A stretch of 64,000 bases of DNA from Chitinophagaceae bacterium (GCA_016717285.1 JADKFU010000004.1:186001-250000); one strand, 5' to 3'. Shown: positions 37,229-48,471, numbered from the stretch's first letter. Made by a program: numbers and translations. The notes: a model not told the origin generated them from the sequence alone.

Positions 37229-37639
37229 ATGACATTGGTAAAACAGTATGTGCTCTTCCTTCTTTGGTTGGTGCTGATTCTTTATTTGTCATTTACGCCA
37301 TTGAAAAGCTGGCCGCAACCGACCATTTTTCAAAAGTTATATATTGATAAAGTAGTGCATTTTATCATGTATTCCGTATTGAGTTTTCTTTTGATCCGGA
37401 GTATGTTCCGGCAACAAATCAAACAACTGCCACGTTATGAAGCGCTTTTAATTGCATTCATTTTTTCTGCAAGCGTGGGCGTAGCAGTAGAATTTCTGCA
37501 GCCCATGCTTACCGAATACCGGAAATTTGAATGGATGGATATGGTGGCAAACGCTGCGGGTGCTTTGGGTGGCGTGTTTATTTTCAAATGGCTGCTCTCA
37601 AGAAGAAAGATGGGATGGAAAGCGGCATATAGAAAATAA
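37229..37639 (+). CDS. VanZ-like membrane protein
   Basis: 136 residues with four predicted membrane helices: VLFLLWLVLILYLSFTP, VVHFIMYSVLSFLLIRS, ALLIAFIFSASVGVAVEF and MVANAAGALGGVFIFKWLL. The conserved VanZ pattern DKVVHFIMYS, then EFLQP, then D(M)VANAAGALGG is present. VanZ-like proteins are linked to envelope traits, and VanZ itself to low-level teicoplanin resistance, but most homologues have no assigned role. It follows gcvH on the same strand after about 50 bp. Confidence 0.88.
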   Translation: MTLVKQYVLFLLWLVLILYLSFTPLKSWPQPTIFQKLYIDKVVHFIMYSVLSFLLIRSMFRQQIKQLPRYEALLIAFIFSASVGVAVEFLQPMLTEYRKFEWMDMVANAAGALGGVFIFKWLLSRRKMGWKAAYRK

Positions 37640-37785
37640 TAGTTTTTTGGCATGCACTGTTTCTCATACTTGAATAGGAGATTGATAATATGGAAATTTA
37701 ATCATGCAAAGAAAAACGGGACGTATGATTTAAAGTCGCGGTACTTAAAGTGGTGATATATACTGTTTAATGTAATTTTGAAAAG

Positions 37786-39636
37786 ATGAAGAAGGTATTC
37801 TTGAAAGTTGTTTCGTTTAAAAAAGCAGGACTGTTCGCATTGGTTTTGTTCCTATCGACAGTATTGCATGCGCAAACACAACAGGATGTTCAACTCGCAC
37901 TTGAATATTTTAAGAATGGCGAGTTTGAGAAGTCGGCAGTGATGTACGAGAAGTTGTATACTAAGGCACCAGACAATACACTTTTTTTCCAAAACTATAT
38001 TCAAAGTCTCAACGCATTAACACAATATGACGATGCGATAAAGACGATAAAAAAACAAATCAAAAAATTCCCCGGCGACCTTACCTTTTATGTTGACCTT
38101 GGAAATGTATATCATCTGAAAGGAGACGACAAAGCGGCGACTGAACAATATGAAGAAGCGCTCAAATTGATTGGCCCTGATATGCCGATGGTAAATAAGC
38201 TGGCGTACAAATTTCAAAGTGCAGCATTAAATGATTACGCGATTGAATCTTATATGAAAGCCCGCAGGATTTTTAATGCTGAAAATTCTGATTTGTTTTT
38301 GTCGGAGCTGGCCTCACTCTACCGGAAACAAAATGATGTTCCCAATGTGATCAAAACCTACCTCGATATTGTGAATTACAATCCATCTATGGTTGATGAT
38401 GTGGAAGGCCAGCTTCAACCGCTGATTGAATCGGCAGATTATGCAAGTGCATTGCAGTCAGAGTTATATAAAAGGATTCAGAAAAAAACGGACAATGAAG
38501 TATTTGCAGAAATGCTGATCTGGTATTTTATTCAGAAGAAAGATTTCACATCCGCATTTCAACAAGTGAAGGCCCTTGACAAACGCAACAAGGAAGAAGG
38601 TCAGCGCGTGTTCCAGTTTGCGCAATCCGCATATGATGAAGGTAATTATGAAGCAGCGTTGATTGCCTATCGTTATATCGTTACGGAAAAAGGAAAAAAC
38701 AGCATGCTTTACTTACCAGCGCGAACGAGTGAGCTTACTACGGAGAAAACAAAAATTACCATTCAGCATACTTACACGACTGAAGAACTCACAAGGCTCG
38801 AAAGCAATTACGAATCCTATTTTGTTGAGTTCGGTAAGAGCGCACAAACTGCCGTCACGATGCGCGATTATGCTAACCTCGAAGCGAAGTATCTGCACAA
38901 TATTGACAAAGCTATTGACATCGCCGAGGAAGCGCTGAAAATTCCGACCAATGAAAAAAAACTGACCGGATTTCTTAAGCTGGACCTCGGTGATTATAAC
39001 CTGATTAAAAATGAAGTGTGGGAAGCTACCTTGCTTTATTCGCAGGTTGACAAAGCATTCAAAGAAGATGAATTGGGAGAAGAAGCGCGTTTTAAAAATG
39101 CGCAGCTCAGTTTTTACATGGGTGATTTTCCATGGTCGCAGGCGCAATTGGATGTGCTGAAGGGTTCTACTTCTGAATTAGTGGCGAATGATGCGCTGGC
39201 CTTATCTGTCTTCATGACCGATAATATAGGATTGGATACAACCACCGTTCCGATGGAAATGTATTCACGTGCCGACCTGTTTATTTTTCAGAATAAATTT
39301 CAATCAGCCATTCAGGCATTGGATTCTATCACTACAACATTTCCGGACAATTCACTGGCAGATGACGTGCTGTTTTCCAAAGGAAGAATTTATCTCGCGA
39401 AACAGGATTACGCGAATGCAGCAGCAGTGTTTGATCAGTTAGATAAAAACTATTCCACGGATCTGTTGGCTGATGATGCATTATTTCAGTTGGCGGAATT
39501 ATATGAAAACTATCTCAACGATAAAACAAAAGCGATGGACCTTTATAAAGATATTCTGCTGAAATATAAAGGCAGTATTTATGTGGTGGAAGCGAGGAAA
39601 CGGTTCAGGGAATTGAGAGGTGATGAGTTGAATTGA
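37786..39636 (+). CDS. secreted tetratricopeptide-repeat protein
   Basis: 616 residues with a signal peptide (AGLFALVLFLSTVLHAQ). TPR units are visible throughout: VQLALEYFKNGEFEKSAVMYEKLY, LTFYVDLGNVYHLKGDDKAATEQYEEALK, and near the end SLADDVLFSKGRIYLAKQDYANAAAVFDQL and LFQLAELYENYLNDKTKAMDLY. Such proteins are periplasmic scaffolds. This one is common in Bacteroidota, but I cannot name a partner. A TAATTTTG motif (37773-37780) ends only six bases before the ATG, so the transcript could be nearly leaderless. Confidence 0.85.
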   Translation: MKKVFLKVVSFKKAGLFALVLFLSTVLHAQTQQDVQLALEYFKNGEFEKSAVMYEKLYTKAPDNTLFFQNYIQSLNALTQYDDAIKTIKKQIKKFPGDLTFYVDLGNVYHLKGDDKAATEQYEEALKLIGPDMPMVNKLAYKFQSAALNDYAIESYMKARRIFNAENSDLFLSELASLYRKQNDVPNVIKTYLDIVNYNPSMVDDVEGQLQPLIESADYASALQSELYKRIQKKTDNEVFAEMLIWYFIQKKDFTSAFQQVKALDKRNKEEGQRVFQFAQSAYDEGNYEAALIAYRYIVTEKGKNSMLYLPARTSELTTEKTKITIQHTYTTEELTRLESNYESYFVEFGKSAQTAVTMRDYANLEAKYLHNIDKAIDIAEEALKIPTNEKKLTGFLKLDLGDYNLIKNEVWEATLLYSQVDKAFKEDELGEEARFKNAQLSFYMGDFPWSQAQLDVLKGSTSELVANDALALSVFMTDNIGLDTTTVPMEMYSRADLFIFQNKFQSAIQALDSITTTFPDNSLADDVLFSKGRIYLAKQDYANAAAVFDQLDKNYSTDLLADDALFQLAELYENYLNDKTKAMDLYKDILLKYKGSIYVVEARKRFRELRGDELN

Positions 39637-39914
39637 GAATTGAGAATAAAGAATCCGGTTGAAATACTTGTCGGAATTGAGGAGATTATTTCTGCCGGTG
39701 TTTTTTTATAATCGGAAATTAACGCTGAATTCATATCAGAAATAACAGAATGCAAAATTGTTCATTTTACTGATCAGTTAACAGCACTGCGAAACAAATC
39801 TCATTTGGATTATTGAGTTAGTATCCTTGAAACTACCTTTTAAATAATGAAGTCAAGGAAAAAGGATTAAAAATCCGAATTGACTGCAGTATACTTGCAA
39901 AAAATGTTTCTGAA

Positions 39915-41735
39915 TTATTTAATCAAAATAAGTTTCCCATTGGAAATGCTGATTCCATCTGCTGTTAAATGGTAAATTAAAACATTACTTGTTTGTGTAT
40001 TTGATGTCCAGGAATAGGTGCCGCTATTCTCTTTTAGTTTTGCATCCAAAAGCAAATTTCCGAGGAAGTTATAAACCAGAAGTCTTCCCTCTTTTGTCTC
40101 AGCGGGAAGTTGATAATCAAAAGTGACTTCATCAGAAAAGGGGTTTGGATACACTTGTAGAAAATTCTGTTTTGAAAAAAGATCATTCACATTAATTCCC
40201 AAATCAATAGTATTTAAGGTGGTATTGGTAATAATGGGAGGATTAAAATCAAAATAAATCCCTGCACTGTTGAAAATTTGAGTCCCGCTTTCAAGTTCAG
40301 GTTTTTGATCAATGTAATAGGAAACATAACCTTCACTTGCGGCTTCATCGCTGGAACTGTCAGGCAACATAATATTGTTGAATGAAAATTTTACCACATT
40401 GCCGAGTACATCAAAAGTGACAGGATGGCTCGACATGAGCGGCCGGAAAGAGGGAATATCCAGGTCCGAATCAAGTGTATCGAGAATAAATATATCTGTA
40501 GCTGGTGCAGTTCCTGTATTTTGAAAGTGAATGGTATATGAAAGATCTGTGTCAGGAGGAATCTTACCTTCCAACCCAATGCCCGCCGGCATTACAGACT
40601 TATAATTTGGATCATACGATGATCGTACGGTATCGCAAAAAATAAAAACATTGTCAGAAGGGTTTTGATCTCCCGCAATAGGGTCTATAATCAACGTGAT
40701 GCAAATCGTATCTCCAATTACAGCAAATGAATCTATTTGCACGATGGTAGCGGACACTGTGTTATTCCAAAATGCCCAGAAACTATTGCTGTTGTTCGCA
40801 TTGAAGTTCCACATCAATGTATCACCGCTAATAGAATCCGCAGGCGGTGTTGTGGAAATATAGATCAGGTTAGGATCATCCAATATCAATTTAGCAATGC
40901 CATTCGAAGGGATGCAACTACGGTTGGAAACAAATGATTCTATGGTACGGATGTTCCCTGGTACAAAGGAAATCACTCCATTACAAGGTCCATTTAATCC
41001 ACCCCAAAGGTCATAAGAGGTAGTTATTGAATTACATACCAGTCCAAAATTATTTCCACTTGCCGGTGCAGTAATAAAATAACCGGCAGACAAAGGACAA
41101 CCGGAAGCATAACCGGAACTGCTGATTGCAACTGTATCCAACCTTATTTCGCAATCAAGTCCGTTTGGCACCGAAAACCAATAATAACCATTAGCATCTG
41201 TATAACTCCACGCTTCATAATTTCCATTTACATACAGAAGAACGGGCACGTAGGTTTCAGCAAGATCGGTTGCATCATAAATACAGTTATTGTTTTGATC
41301 AAGAAAAACCAACCCGGAAACATTTCCACAAGTGTCTCCCGCAAGCACCTCATCATTGTGAATCAAAGTATCTGCATTGCCATCAGGTCCTGTGGCAACG
41401 TAGGCTACTGAATAGCTTCCCGCGAAAAGATATTTATGTTTGAAAAAATACGCACTGAAATAATCGATGTCAAATGAAGGAATAATATTTACTTTAAAAA
41501 GCGTGTCACTGCCATCTCCAAAATTGACATTGATTTCTATTGAATCAGTCAGGTAGTTATATCCCGAGCATTGTCCGCTTAATTGAAATGGAAGCATTAA
41601 TGGTATAGGGCAATGCGAACTGTACAAAGAATCGTCAGCGTATTGAATAAAGATGGTTGTTTGTCCCTTTAACTCATTGGTGAAACTGAGCGCTGAGAAA
41701 AAGATGATACTCACCATAAATAATTTTTGAACCAT
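39915..41735 (-). CDS. secreted SdrD/DUF7619-like repeat protein with type IX sorting tail
   Basis: 606 residues with a signal peptide (LFMVSIIFFSALSFTNELKG). Residues 135-215 or so form an SdrD B-like domain (GNVSGLVFLDQNNNCIYD). Residues 360-500 hold a conserved Bacteroidota module (DPNYKSVMPAGIGLEGKIPP; LSYTIHFQNTGTAPATDIFI; IYFDFNPPIITNT) seen in many Por-tailed proteins and annotated as DUF11/DUF7619-like. The tail FLQVYPNPFSDEVTFDYQLP to the C-terminus is a type IX sorting domain. It is a predicted cell-surface protein exported by SprA. It is divergent from the cytochrome c gene. Confidence 0.88.
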   Translation of the reverse strand: MVQKLFMVSIIFFSALSFTNELKGQTTIFIQYADDSLYSSHCPIPLMLPFQLSGQCSGYNYLTDSIEINVNFGDGSDTLFKVNIIPSFDIDYFSAYFFKHKYLFAGSYSVAYVATGPDGNADTLIHNDEVLAGDTCGNVSGLVFLDQNNNCIYDATDLAETYVPVLLYVNGNYEAWSYTDANGYYWFSVPNGLDCEIRLDTVAISSSGYASGCPLSAGYFITAPASGNNFGLVCNSITTSYDLWGGLNGPCNGVISFVPGNIRTIESFVSNRSCIPSNGIAKLILDDPNLIYISTTPPADSISGDTLMWNFNANNSNSFWAFWNNTVSATIVQIDSFAVIGDTICITLIIDPIAGDQNPSDNVFIFCDTVRSSYDPNYKSVMPAGIGLEGKIPPDTDLSYTIHFQNTGTAPATDIFILDTLDSDLDIPSFRPLMSSHPVTFDVLGNVVKFSFNNIMLPDSSSDEAASEGYVSYYIDQKPELESGTQIFNSAGIYFDFNPPIITNTTLNTIDLGINVNDLFSKQNFLQVYPNPFSDEVTFDYQLPAETKEGRLLVYNFLGNLLLDAKLKENSGTYSWTSNTQTSNVLIYHLTADGISISNGKLILIK

Positions 41736-41815
41736 AGCACAGTATTTTAAAATTATTAACTATTCCGTCGTATAAATTACTATCTTCAGTTCAAGAATCT
41801 AATGCAACGAATTTA

Positions 41816-42415
41816 GTGAAAAACTTCAGACTTCCCTTAGGCATTCTGGCATGCGTTGGTCTTGTCGCGATTATTTTTCTACAGACCCGGTGCACAAATA
41901 ATTCAACTCCAAAGGAATTAACCAACGAGCAAAAAATTGCAAGGGGAAAATACCTGGTTACGATAGCCTCCTGCAATGACTGTCATTCTCCGAAAATATT
42001 TACTGCAATGGGACCAATTTTAGATAGCACACGTTTGCTTTCCGGTCATCCCGCGAATAGCCCATTGCCCAAAATTGATACAAATGCTTTGCATCCGGGT
42101 TATTGGGTTACCGGAAGTCCGGACTTAACTGCATGGGTAGGCCCATGGGGAATGTCGTTTACTGCCAATCTCACTCCTGATTCAACTACAGGCATTGGTG
42201 CATGGAGCGAAGATGCATTTATGGGTACACTCAGAACAGGCCATCATCTTGGATTACCCGGAGGAAGATTAATAATGCCACCGATGCCATGGGCTTTTGT
42301 AGGCCAGATGACAGACGACGATCTGAAATCAGTATTTGCTTACCTTAAATCTTTGCCTCCAATCAGCAATGCCGTTCCAACTCCAATTTCACCGGCTGAT
42401 GTGATGAAGATGTAA
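41816..42415 (+). CDS. membrane-anchored or secreted c-type cytochrome
   Basis: 199 residues from a GTG start, the only start in frame. An N-terminal hydrophobic stretch (LGILACVGLVAIIFLQTRC) acts as membrane anchor or signal. A cysteine at residue 26 could be a lipidation site. One haem c motif, CNDCH (C53, C56, H57), is followed by a long insert and a C-terminal MPPMPWAFVGQMTDDDLKSVFAYL, which offers the distal methionine and the family's final helix. It resembles single-haem cytochromes linked to dehydrogenases. It lies upstream of the TonB receptor, about 490 bp away. No oxidase subunit is nearby. Confidence 0.88.
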   Translation: MKNFRLPLGILACVGLVAIIFLQTRCTNNSTPKELTNEQKIARGKYLVTIASCNDCHSPKIFTAMGPILDSTRLLSGHPANSPLPKIDTNALHPGYWVTGSPDLTAWVGPWGMSFTANLTPDSTTGIGAWSEDAFMGTLRTGHHLGLPGGRLIMPPMPWAFVGQMTDDDLKSVFAYLKSLPPISNAVPTPISPADVMKM

Positions 42416-42901
42416 CTCATTTTCATAGCAGAACATAACTGGTAGGTTTTTTTCCTTCAAAAAGTGAGTTACATAAATTTGTTACACTTACCTTTTCATT
42501 CCGTCCTTTTTGTAATGCTGAAGAAGGTAGATCTGTGTCAATAGCAATCAGCTGCCAAAGTCAGCAAAATGATCGTTAAAGATCAAAGATTAATTCTTCA
42601 AAGCTTATGAAAAATTTTGCCGTTGATATGCTAAAATATCCTGCAATTCTTTTTTGCACTACCATATTCAATGCTAAAAAATCTTAACAGATGGTTTCAA
42701 ATTTCTTAAATAATTCTACGATTATTTATTATATGATTTTTGTAAAACTGCTGTAACATTTATTACATTTAATACCGATATACTGCTGTCGAAAGAATCT
42801 GTTGGCTGTTCTCCTTAAAATTGCTGCCTGCAGTACTTGATGGAAATAGCAACAAAGCATTCGTTGTTGATACTCACTTTATCAAATTGATTTTCTTTTA
42901 T
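42416..42901. other. intergenic between cytochrome c and TonB receptor genes
   Basis: About 490 bases, very A/T-rich in the second half. I see no gene, strong repeat or full -7 match. Confidence 0.45.
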
Positions 42902-45680
42902 ATGAAAACGTCATCATTGAACCTCGTTGTTATAATGTTATTCCAACTAAATGGAATAACGGCCTATGCTCAAACTATATGGACGGTTACCGGCACGGTG
43001 CGTGATGCCAGCACTAACGACCTGCTCTCCGGCACCAGCATCTCAGTTCAGCATAAAACGACAGGGACTATTACAGATCAGCTTGGCCATTTTCAAATTC
43101 AGATTCCTGAATCAAAAGAAGCCGTGTTGCTGCTCATCAGCTATGTAGGCTATGAAACACAAAAAATAGAAGTTACAGGAGGCTCCACTAATATCGATAT
43201 TAAAATGACGAAGAATCAACAACTAGCAAAAGAAGTCGTTGTAACAGCCTCCCGCATCAGCGAAACGATACTAGAAGCACCGGTGACCATTCTTAAAATG
43301 GATGCCAATGCAGTAAAAGAAATTCCTTCGGAAAATTTTTACGCTTCCTTATCAGGATATAAAGGAGTGGATGTGATTACGAATTCCATTCTTTACAAAA
43401 CGATCAATACGCGTGGCTTTAACAACAACGCAAACTTCCGGCTGGCGCAATTGATCGATGGCGTTGATAATTCACTTCCTGGCCTGGGCTGGCCATTGGG
43501 TAATGTATTGGGAGCCACTGACCTTGATGTAGAAAAAGTGGAACTGGTTCCGGGTCCGGCATCAGCATTGTATGGTGCCAACGCATTCAATGGCTTGCTA
43601 TCAGTTACTACCAAAGATCCGTTTCGCTACCAGGGAATTGCTGTAACAGTGAAAACCGGTGTCAACCATTTGGGTACTGATGCCCATGATCCGGCTTTAT
43701 ATTCGGATCTGCAATTGCGCTATGCAAAAGCATTTAACGACCGCTTTGCCTTTAAAGTAAATGTTGGTTATTTGAGCGGTGATGACTGGCTGATCACCGA
43801 CTCTTCTGACATCTATAAAGATGTAACTGCAGACGAGCGCGGTTCAGATAACCCGGCACGCGATGCGGTAAATATTTACGGCGATGAGGTAGCAAGGGTT
43901 GACTGGGTTACAGACACAGCTGGTGCAAAGGTGGATATATCAAGAACAGGTTATGATGCGACTGAACTGATTGACAATAGTTCTTATTCAGCCAAAATTA
44001 ATACTGCCTTATACTATAAACTGAATGATCGCCTGCAGCTCTCCTACGATTTTAATTATGCGAAGGCTACCACGTCGTATAGTAGTCTTAGCTTTTTCAA
44101 TTTGAAGAATATCTCGATGTACACTAATAAGCTGGAGCTTACAGGTCCGCGATTTTTTATTCGCACAGCAGCAGTTTTCAATGATTTAGGTGATACCTAT
44201 AATGCTAGTGTGCTTGCAACCGCAATTAACAAAGATTGGCAACCAGATACCGATTGGTTTAATGCTTATAAGCAAGCTTATTATGGACAAGTTGATGGCG
44301 TAACCAGCTATGATTTCAATGCGGCAAGAAACTATGCGGACAGCGGAAGGTTATTTCCCGGAACTGATGCTTTTAATCAAGTGATGGAGACCCAGAAAAG
44401 CATTCCTTTCAGTAGTGGTGGAGCTAAAGTGATTGATCGATCTTCCCGTTATATCGCCCAGGGTGAATATGATTTCAGCTATCTGATTAAAGTCTTTGAC
44501 CTTATTGCAGGCGCCGACTACAGGCTCACCCGTCTGAATTCAGAAGGCACCATTTTTATTGATGAACCTGGTGAACCTTTGTATATTAATCAATATGCAG
44601 GCTACGCACAGGCAACTAAACAAATTTTTAAAGACCGGCTGAAACTTTTAGCTGCTTTGCGCTACGACAAAGCTGATAACTTCAAAGGAGTATGGGCTCC
44701 ACGTTTCGCTGCTGTTTATCATCCAGACAATCAAAACTATTTTCGCGCTTCCTACCAGCAGGGTTTTCGATTGCCCGACCCGCAACTTCAGTTTATAGAT
44801 ATTGTACTTTCTAACAGACATCGGTTGGGAGGAACTGCTGTTGTAGATGCTCCCTATCACTCACGAACAAATTCATTTACCGGAAGCTCTGTGACAGAAT
44901 TTAAGGACTCCATAAATAAATTTCTTGTCACTCATCCAAATCAGTTGGATTCAGCAGTTAATCGCTTTCAGGGAATATTGCAAAAGTCATCTTACGACTA
45001 TATTCAACCGGAAAAAGTAAGAACCTTCGAAGTGGGCTACCGTCGATTATTGGGGGATGAAAAAATCTATGCCGATATCAATTATTTCCACAATGATTAT
45101 TCTGGATTTATTTACAGTACAGTTCTGGTGGTGACCGACTCAGGTGGTACGCAGAATGCCGCTGCGATCGATACAGCCGGTCATGCTATTTATGCAGGGG
45201 GAGTAGAAAATTTTCAGACAGTAGTTAATGCCGCAGATAAAGTGTTGGTGAATGGCATCGAAATCGGAACCTCTATATTGCTCCCGAAAGGTTATATCTT
45301 ATCAGGAAATCTTACGTGGATTCATTCAAGTGTAAAACCGGGAGAAGATGAACCAGGTATTCGCACGCCTCCGCTTAAAAGTAATCTCGCGATAAGCAAC
45401 AGCGACTTAATAAAAAATCTGGGATTCATGATCAACTGGCGATGGACCGACGCGATCAACAACTGGTCGAATGTGAGCGATGACAAGAGTATTGATAATA
45501 GCTTGCCGGCTTACAGTATTATTGATGCGCAGGTGAGCTATCATCTGCCAAAAGCAGCAACAACCATTAAAGCCGGAGCTTCCAATCTTCTAAACTATTA
45601 CCATCAGGATTTCGCACAAAGGTATTTCTGTGGGTGGCATGTATTACGTTTCATTGACTTACGATGGGATTTTCAAATAA
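42902..45680 (+). pseudogene. TonB-dependent receptor with a C-terminal frameshift (possibly functional)
   Basis: Start MKTSSLNLVVIMLFQ precedes a signal peptide ending AYAQ. The ATG at 42821 adds 27 unsuitable residues. Order: CarboxypepD-regulatory-like domain (VTGTVRDASTNDLLSGTSISV), plug domain (EVVVTASRISETILEAPVTI; NTRGFNNNANFRLAQLIDGVD; VPGPASALYGANAFNGLLSV), then the 22-strand barrel. At AAA (45618-45620) the frame shifts. Removing one A gives GISVGGMYYVSLTYDGIFK and a stop at 45678-45680, the canonical barrel end. As read, the frame instead runs to 45742 with 40 or so aberrant residues and would lack the last strand needed for Bam assembly. The substrate (siderophore, cobalamin or glycan) is not evident. 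Confidence 0.9.
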
Positions 45681-45738
45681 ACTTTTCGTCAACTTATATC
45701 CGCGCAACCGGAATAACCACAGCCAGGTTAATGTATAG

Positions 45739-47187
45739 TTGAATGATATTAATGCATCAAAAGAAAATGAGGAAGGACTCGTGATCTTATATTCACTGTT
45801 GATTTTTAATTTTATATGCTGCTTTTCCAAAAGCATAAAGCAGCAAATTATTCAACCATCGATTGCAACTTCTGATGTTGAATATATACAAGCGGCGAAG
45901 GATGCATATATCTATGGTTATCCACTGGTCATGATGGAAATTTCAAAACGAGTAATGACCAATTATGAAACAGCTTCAAGCTTGGGTGCTCCTGTAAACC
46001 AAATATGCAGAAAAGAAGAATTTCCGGATGATAAATTCAGGGCAGTCGTAAAACCAAATTGCGATACGTATTATGCCCTGGCCTGGTTAGACCTTAGTCA
46101 GGGACCATTAGTGCTTGAAGTGCCTGATACACGCGAAAGATATTTCCTGTTGCCGATACTTGATGGCTGGACGAACGTGATTGCTTCACCCGGCAAACGA
46201 ACAACCGGCACCCAAGCACAATTATTCCTCATTACATCAGCAGATTGGAAAGGTAAAGTGCCAAAGCTAATGAAGCACCTAATTTCTCCTACAAAAATGG
46301 CCTGGCTGGTTGGCCGCACACAGGTTAACAGCAAAGAGGATGGTTCAACAGTTGTTAAAGTCTTACAGGAAGGCTTTCACCTTGTACCACTCAGCAGCTA
46401 TGGTAAAAAAAATTATACTCCTCCAACCGGTAAGAAAGACACTTCCCTTTCCATGAAACCACCCGTAAAACAGGTAAGTGAAATGCCAGTTGAAGCGTAT
46501 TTTAATTTACTGAATCAATTGATGATTGACAACCCTCCGTTTGCTGGTGATTCTTCCATACTGCATGAAATTTCAAAACTTGGAATTGGTGCGGGCAACA
46601 GATTTGACTTGTCTAAATTCTCCAATGCTGTTCAGGATTCAATTAAAATGCTGCCGCAATGGTGTAAAAAATACCTCGCTGACCTGGCCACAAAAAAAGA
46701 AAAGATCAATGGCTGGTTGATCTTCCGCGGCCTCGGCGATTATGGAACCAATTATGATCTGCGGGCGATGATTGCAGGCAGAGGCCTTGGAGCAAACCTC
46801 GATGCGGACGCGTTATATCCTTCTTCATCGGAAGACGCGGATCATGAAAAGTATGACGGATCGAAGCATAAATATGTGTTGCATTTTGATGCCGGAAAAT
46901 TTCCTCCGGCCAAAGCTTTCTGGAGCATCACCATGTACAACCTGGAAAATTACCTCGTTCCAAATGCTATTAATCGCTTTGCCCTCGGCGATAGAAATGA
47001 TTTGAAGAAAAATCCGGATGGTTCGCTCGACATTTTTATTCAATCAGAAAATCCGGGAACAGAGAAGGTGCCAAATTGGCTTCCTTCTCCCCCAGGGACA
47101 TTCAACATCACCTTACGGATCTACTGTCCGGAAGAAACAGCGTTGAATGGCTCCTGGATTCCACCTGCTGTAGTGAAGGCAGATTGA
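45739..47187 (+). CDS. DUF1254/DUF1214-domain protein, probable lipoprotein
   Basis: 482 residues. The DUF1254 domain is shown by AAKDAYIYGYPLVMME and VVKPNCDTYYALAWLDLSQGP. The DUF1214 domain near the C-terminus has AFWSITMYNLENYLVPN, FIQSENPG, NWLPSPPGTFNITLRIYCPE and WIPPAV. Members are periplasmic and uncharacterised. The start is uncertain: a GTG at 45781 would give MILYSLLIFNFICC, a plausible lipoprotein signal, while the ATG at 45739 overlaps the frameshifted end of the TonB receptor gene. If the receptor ends at 45680 the gap is about 58 bp and the two may form an operon. Confidence 0.88.
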   Translation: MNDINASKENEEGLVILYSLLIFNFICCFSKSIKQQIIQPSIATSDVEYIQAAKDAYIYGYPLVMMEISKRVMTNYETASSLGAPVNQICRKEEFPDDKFRAVVKPNCDTYYALAWLDLSQGPLVLEVPDTRERYFLLPILDGWTNVIASPGKRTTGTQAQLFLITSADWKGKVPKLMKHLISPTKMAWLVGRTQVNSKEDGSTVVKVLQEGFHLVPLSSYGKKNYTPPTGKKDTSLSMKPPVKQVSEMPVEAYFNLLNQLMIDNPPFAGDSSILHEISKLGIGAGNRFDLSKFSNAVQDSIKMLPQWCKKYLADLATKKEKINGWLIFRGLGDYGTNYDLRAMIAGRGLGANLDADALYPSSSEDADHEKYDGSKHKYVLHFDAGKFPPAKAFWSITMYNLENYLVPNAINRFALGDRNDLKKNPDGSLDIFIQSENPGTEKVPNWLPSPPGTFNITLRIYCPEETALNGSWIPPAVVKAD

Positions 47188-47692
47188 TCGAAGAGTGCCA
47201 TCGAATTATTTTCAGTGTTTTTTTCAACGCTGATTTTTTGTTTTAAATTTTTGTCATTCTGATGACGGAAGAATCTAATAGAAGAACAATAAATGCTTCG
47301 TTCCTCAGCATGACAGCGCCCTTTTAATTGTTTGGTTTAATAAGAATGATAATAGTATCAACAACCTGAATTAATTCCATCAATTATTCAAATGGATTTT
47401 ATGGAGATAAAATGCACATTGAGTAAATCGCAAAGACCTATTAAAAACGGGATTCAAAAGCTTATTTCAAAAAGCCGGATTAATGGGAGATATATTTCAT
47501 CATTCATGTTATTGAAAGCTTATAAATATAATTTGTTTTGATTTATCTTACCCGTCGGCTTTTTACAATAGACTTTGTTGGCTTGTACACGGGTTGGGCA
47601 TTTCCCTATCCTCATGAATATGCGTTCGTCATCATTACAAAGTTTAACAAAATGCTGCTATAATCTTCAGCTTCATTTAAAAATGGGAATCG
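47188..47692. other. intergenic, about 500 bp, containing one dispersed repeat
   Basis: The only structure seen is a repeat at 47252-47314 with ends TGTCATTCTGA and TCAGCATGACA flanking AAGAATCT and GCTTCGTTCC. This type of arm (TGTCATTCTGAG..AAGAATCT) is common in Bacteroidota genomes. The rest is A/T-rich without a gene. Confidence 0.5.
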
Positions 47693-48333
47693 ATGAAATC
47701 AGAAAACAAAGAACTCCGCCATCAGGCACGTGAAACGTTAAAAGGAAAGTGGGGAACAGCAGTAAGCTGTTATGCAATTTACGTACTCTTTCTCCTTCTT
47801 ACCACTGCTATTTCCGCGGGCACGGAAGGCGGAACAAATATTTCTGTGGAAATCCTTCAACTGATTCTTGGAGGCCCTTTTCACTTGGCTTTTCGATTTT
47901 CTCCCTTTCGCTGGCAAGAGGACAGGAAGCAAGTTTCTCACAAATTTTTGAAGGCTTTAAAAGGTTTGGTGTTGCCGTAGGTGCTTATTTTTTAATGACC
48001 TTGTTCATCATTCTATGGGCCTTGCTGCTGATCATTCCTGGTATCATAGCAGCTCTTGCTTATTCACAGACATTTTATATTCTCGCCGACAATAAATCCA
48101 TCGGTGCTATGGAGGCAATTGATGCCAGTAAAAAGATGATGTATGGAAACAAGGAACAATACTTTGCCCTTATACTGTATTTTGCCCTGCTGATAATTTT
48201 AAGTGTTTTCACTTTAGGAATCGCTCTGTTCTGGATATTTCCCTACATGTCAGTTACGCTCGCAAAGTTTTATAATGAGGTAAAAGAACCGCAGGTACAT
48301 GAAGACCTCACCTTAATTCCACTTCATCAATAA
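47693..48333 (+). pseudogene. DUF975-family membrane protein with a frameshift
   Basis: The first frame (47693 on) encodes NKELRHQARETLKGKWGTAVSCYAI, the DUF975 N-terminus, and continues to LILGGPF. At TTTT (47878-47881) the frame shifts. The other frame continues as SLGFSIFSLSLARGQEASFSQIF, FGVAVGAYFLMTLFII and LLLIIPGIIAALAYSQTFYILAD to LAKFYNEVKEP. Adding one T restores one protein of about 213 residues with several membrane segments. The PGIIAALAYSQTFYILADN and GAMEAIDASKKMMYG motifs are typical of the family. Its role is unknown. Either a real null or an assembly error. Confidence 0.85.
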
Positions 48334-48471
48334 GTGAATAACCATGCGTTAAAAAGATGAAATCGCTTATCAGGTGATTCCTATTCTTTCTGCCTTCCTA
48401 TTTATAAGAAGGTAAATGAAGCATTTAAACTGACGCTGCTACTTTCAAGTTTTTAAAACAATCTTTACACC

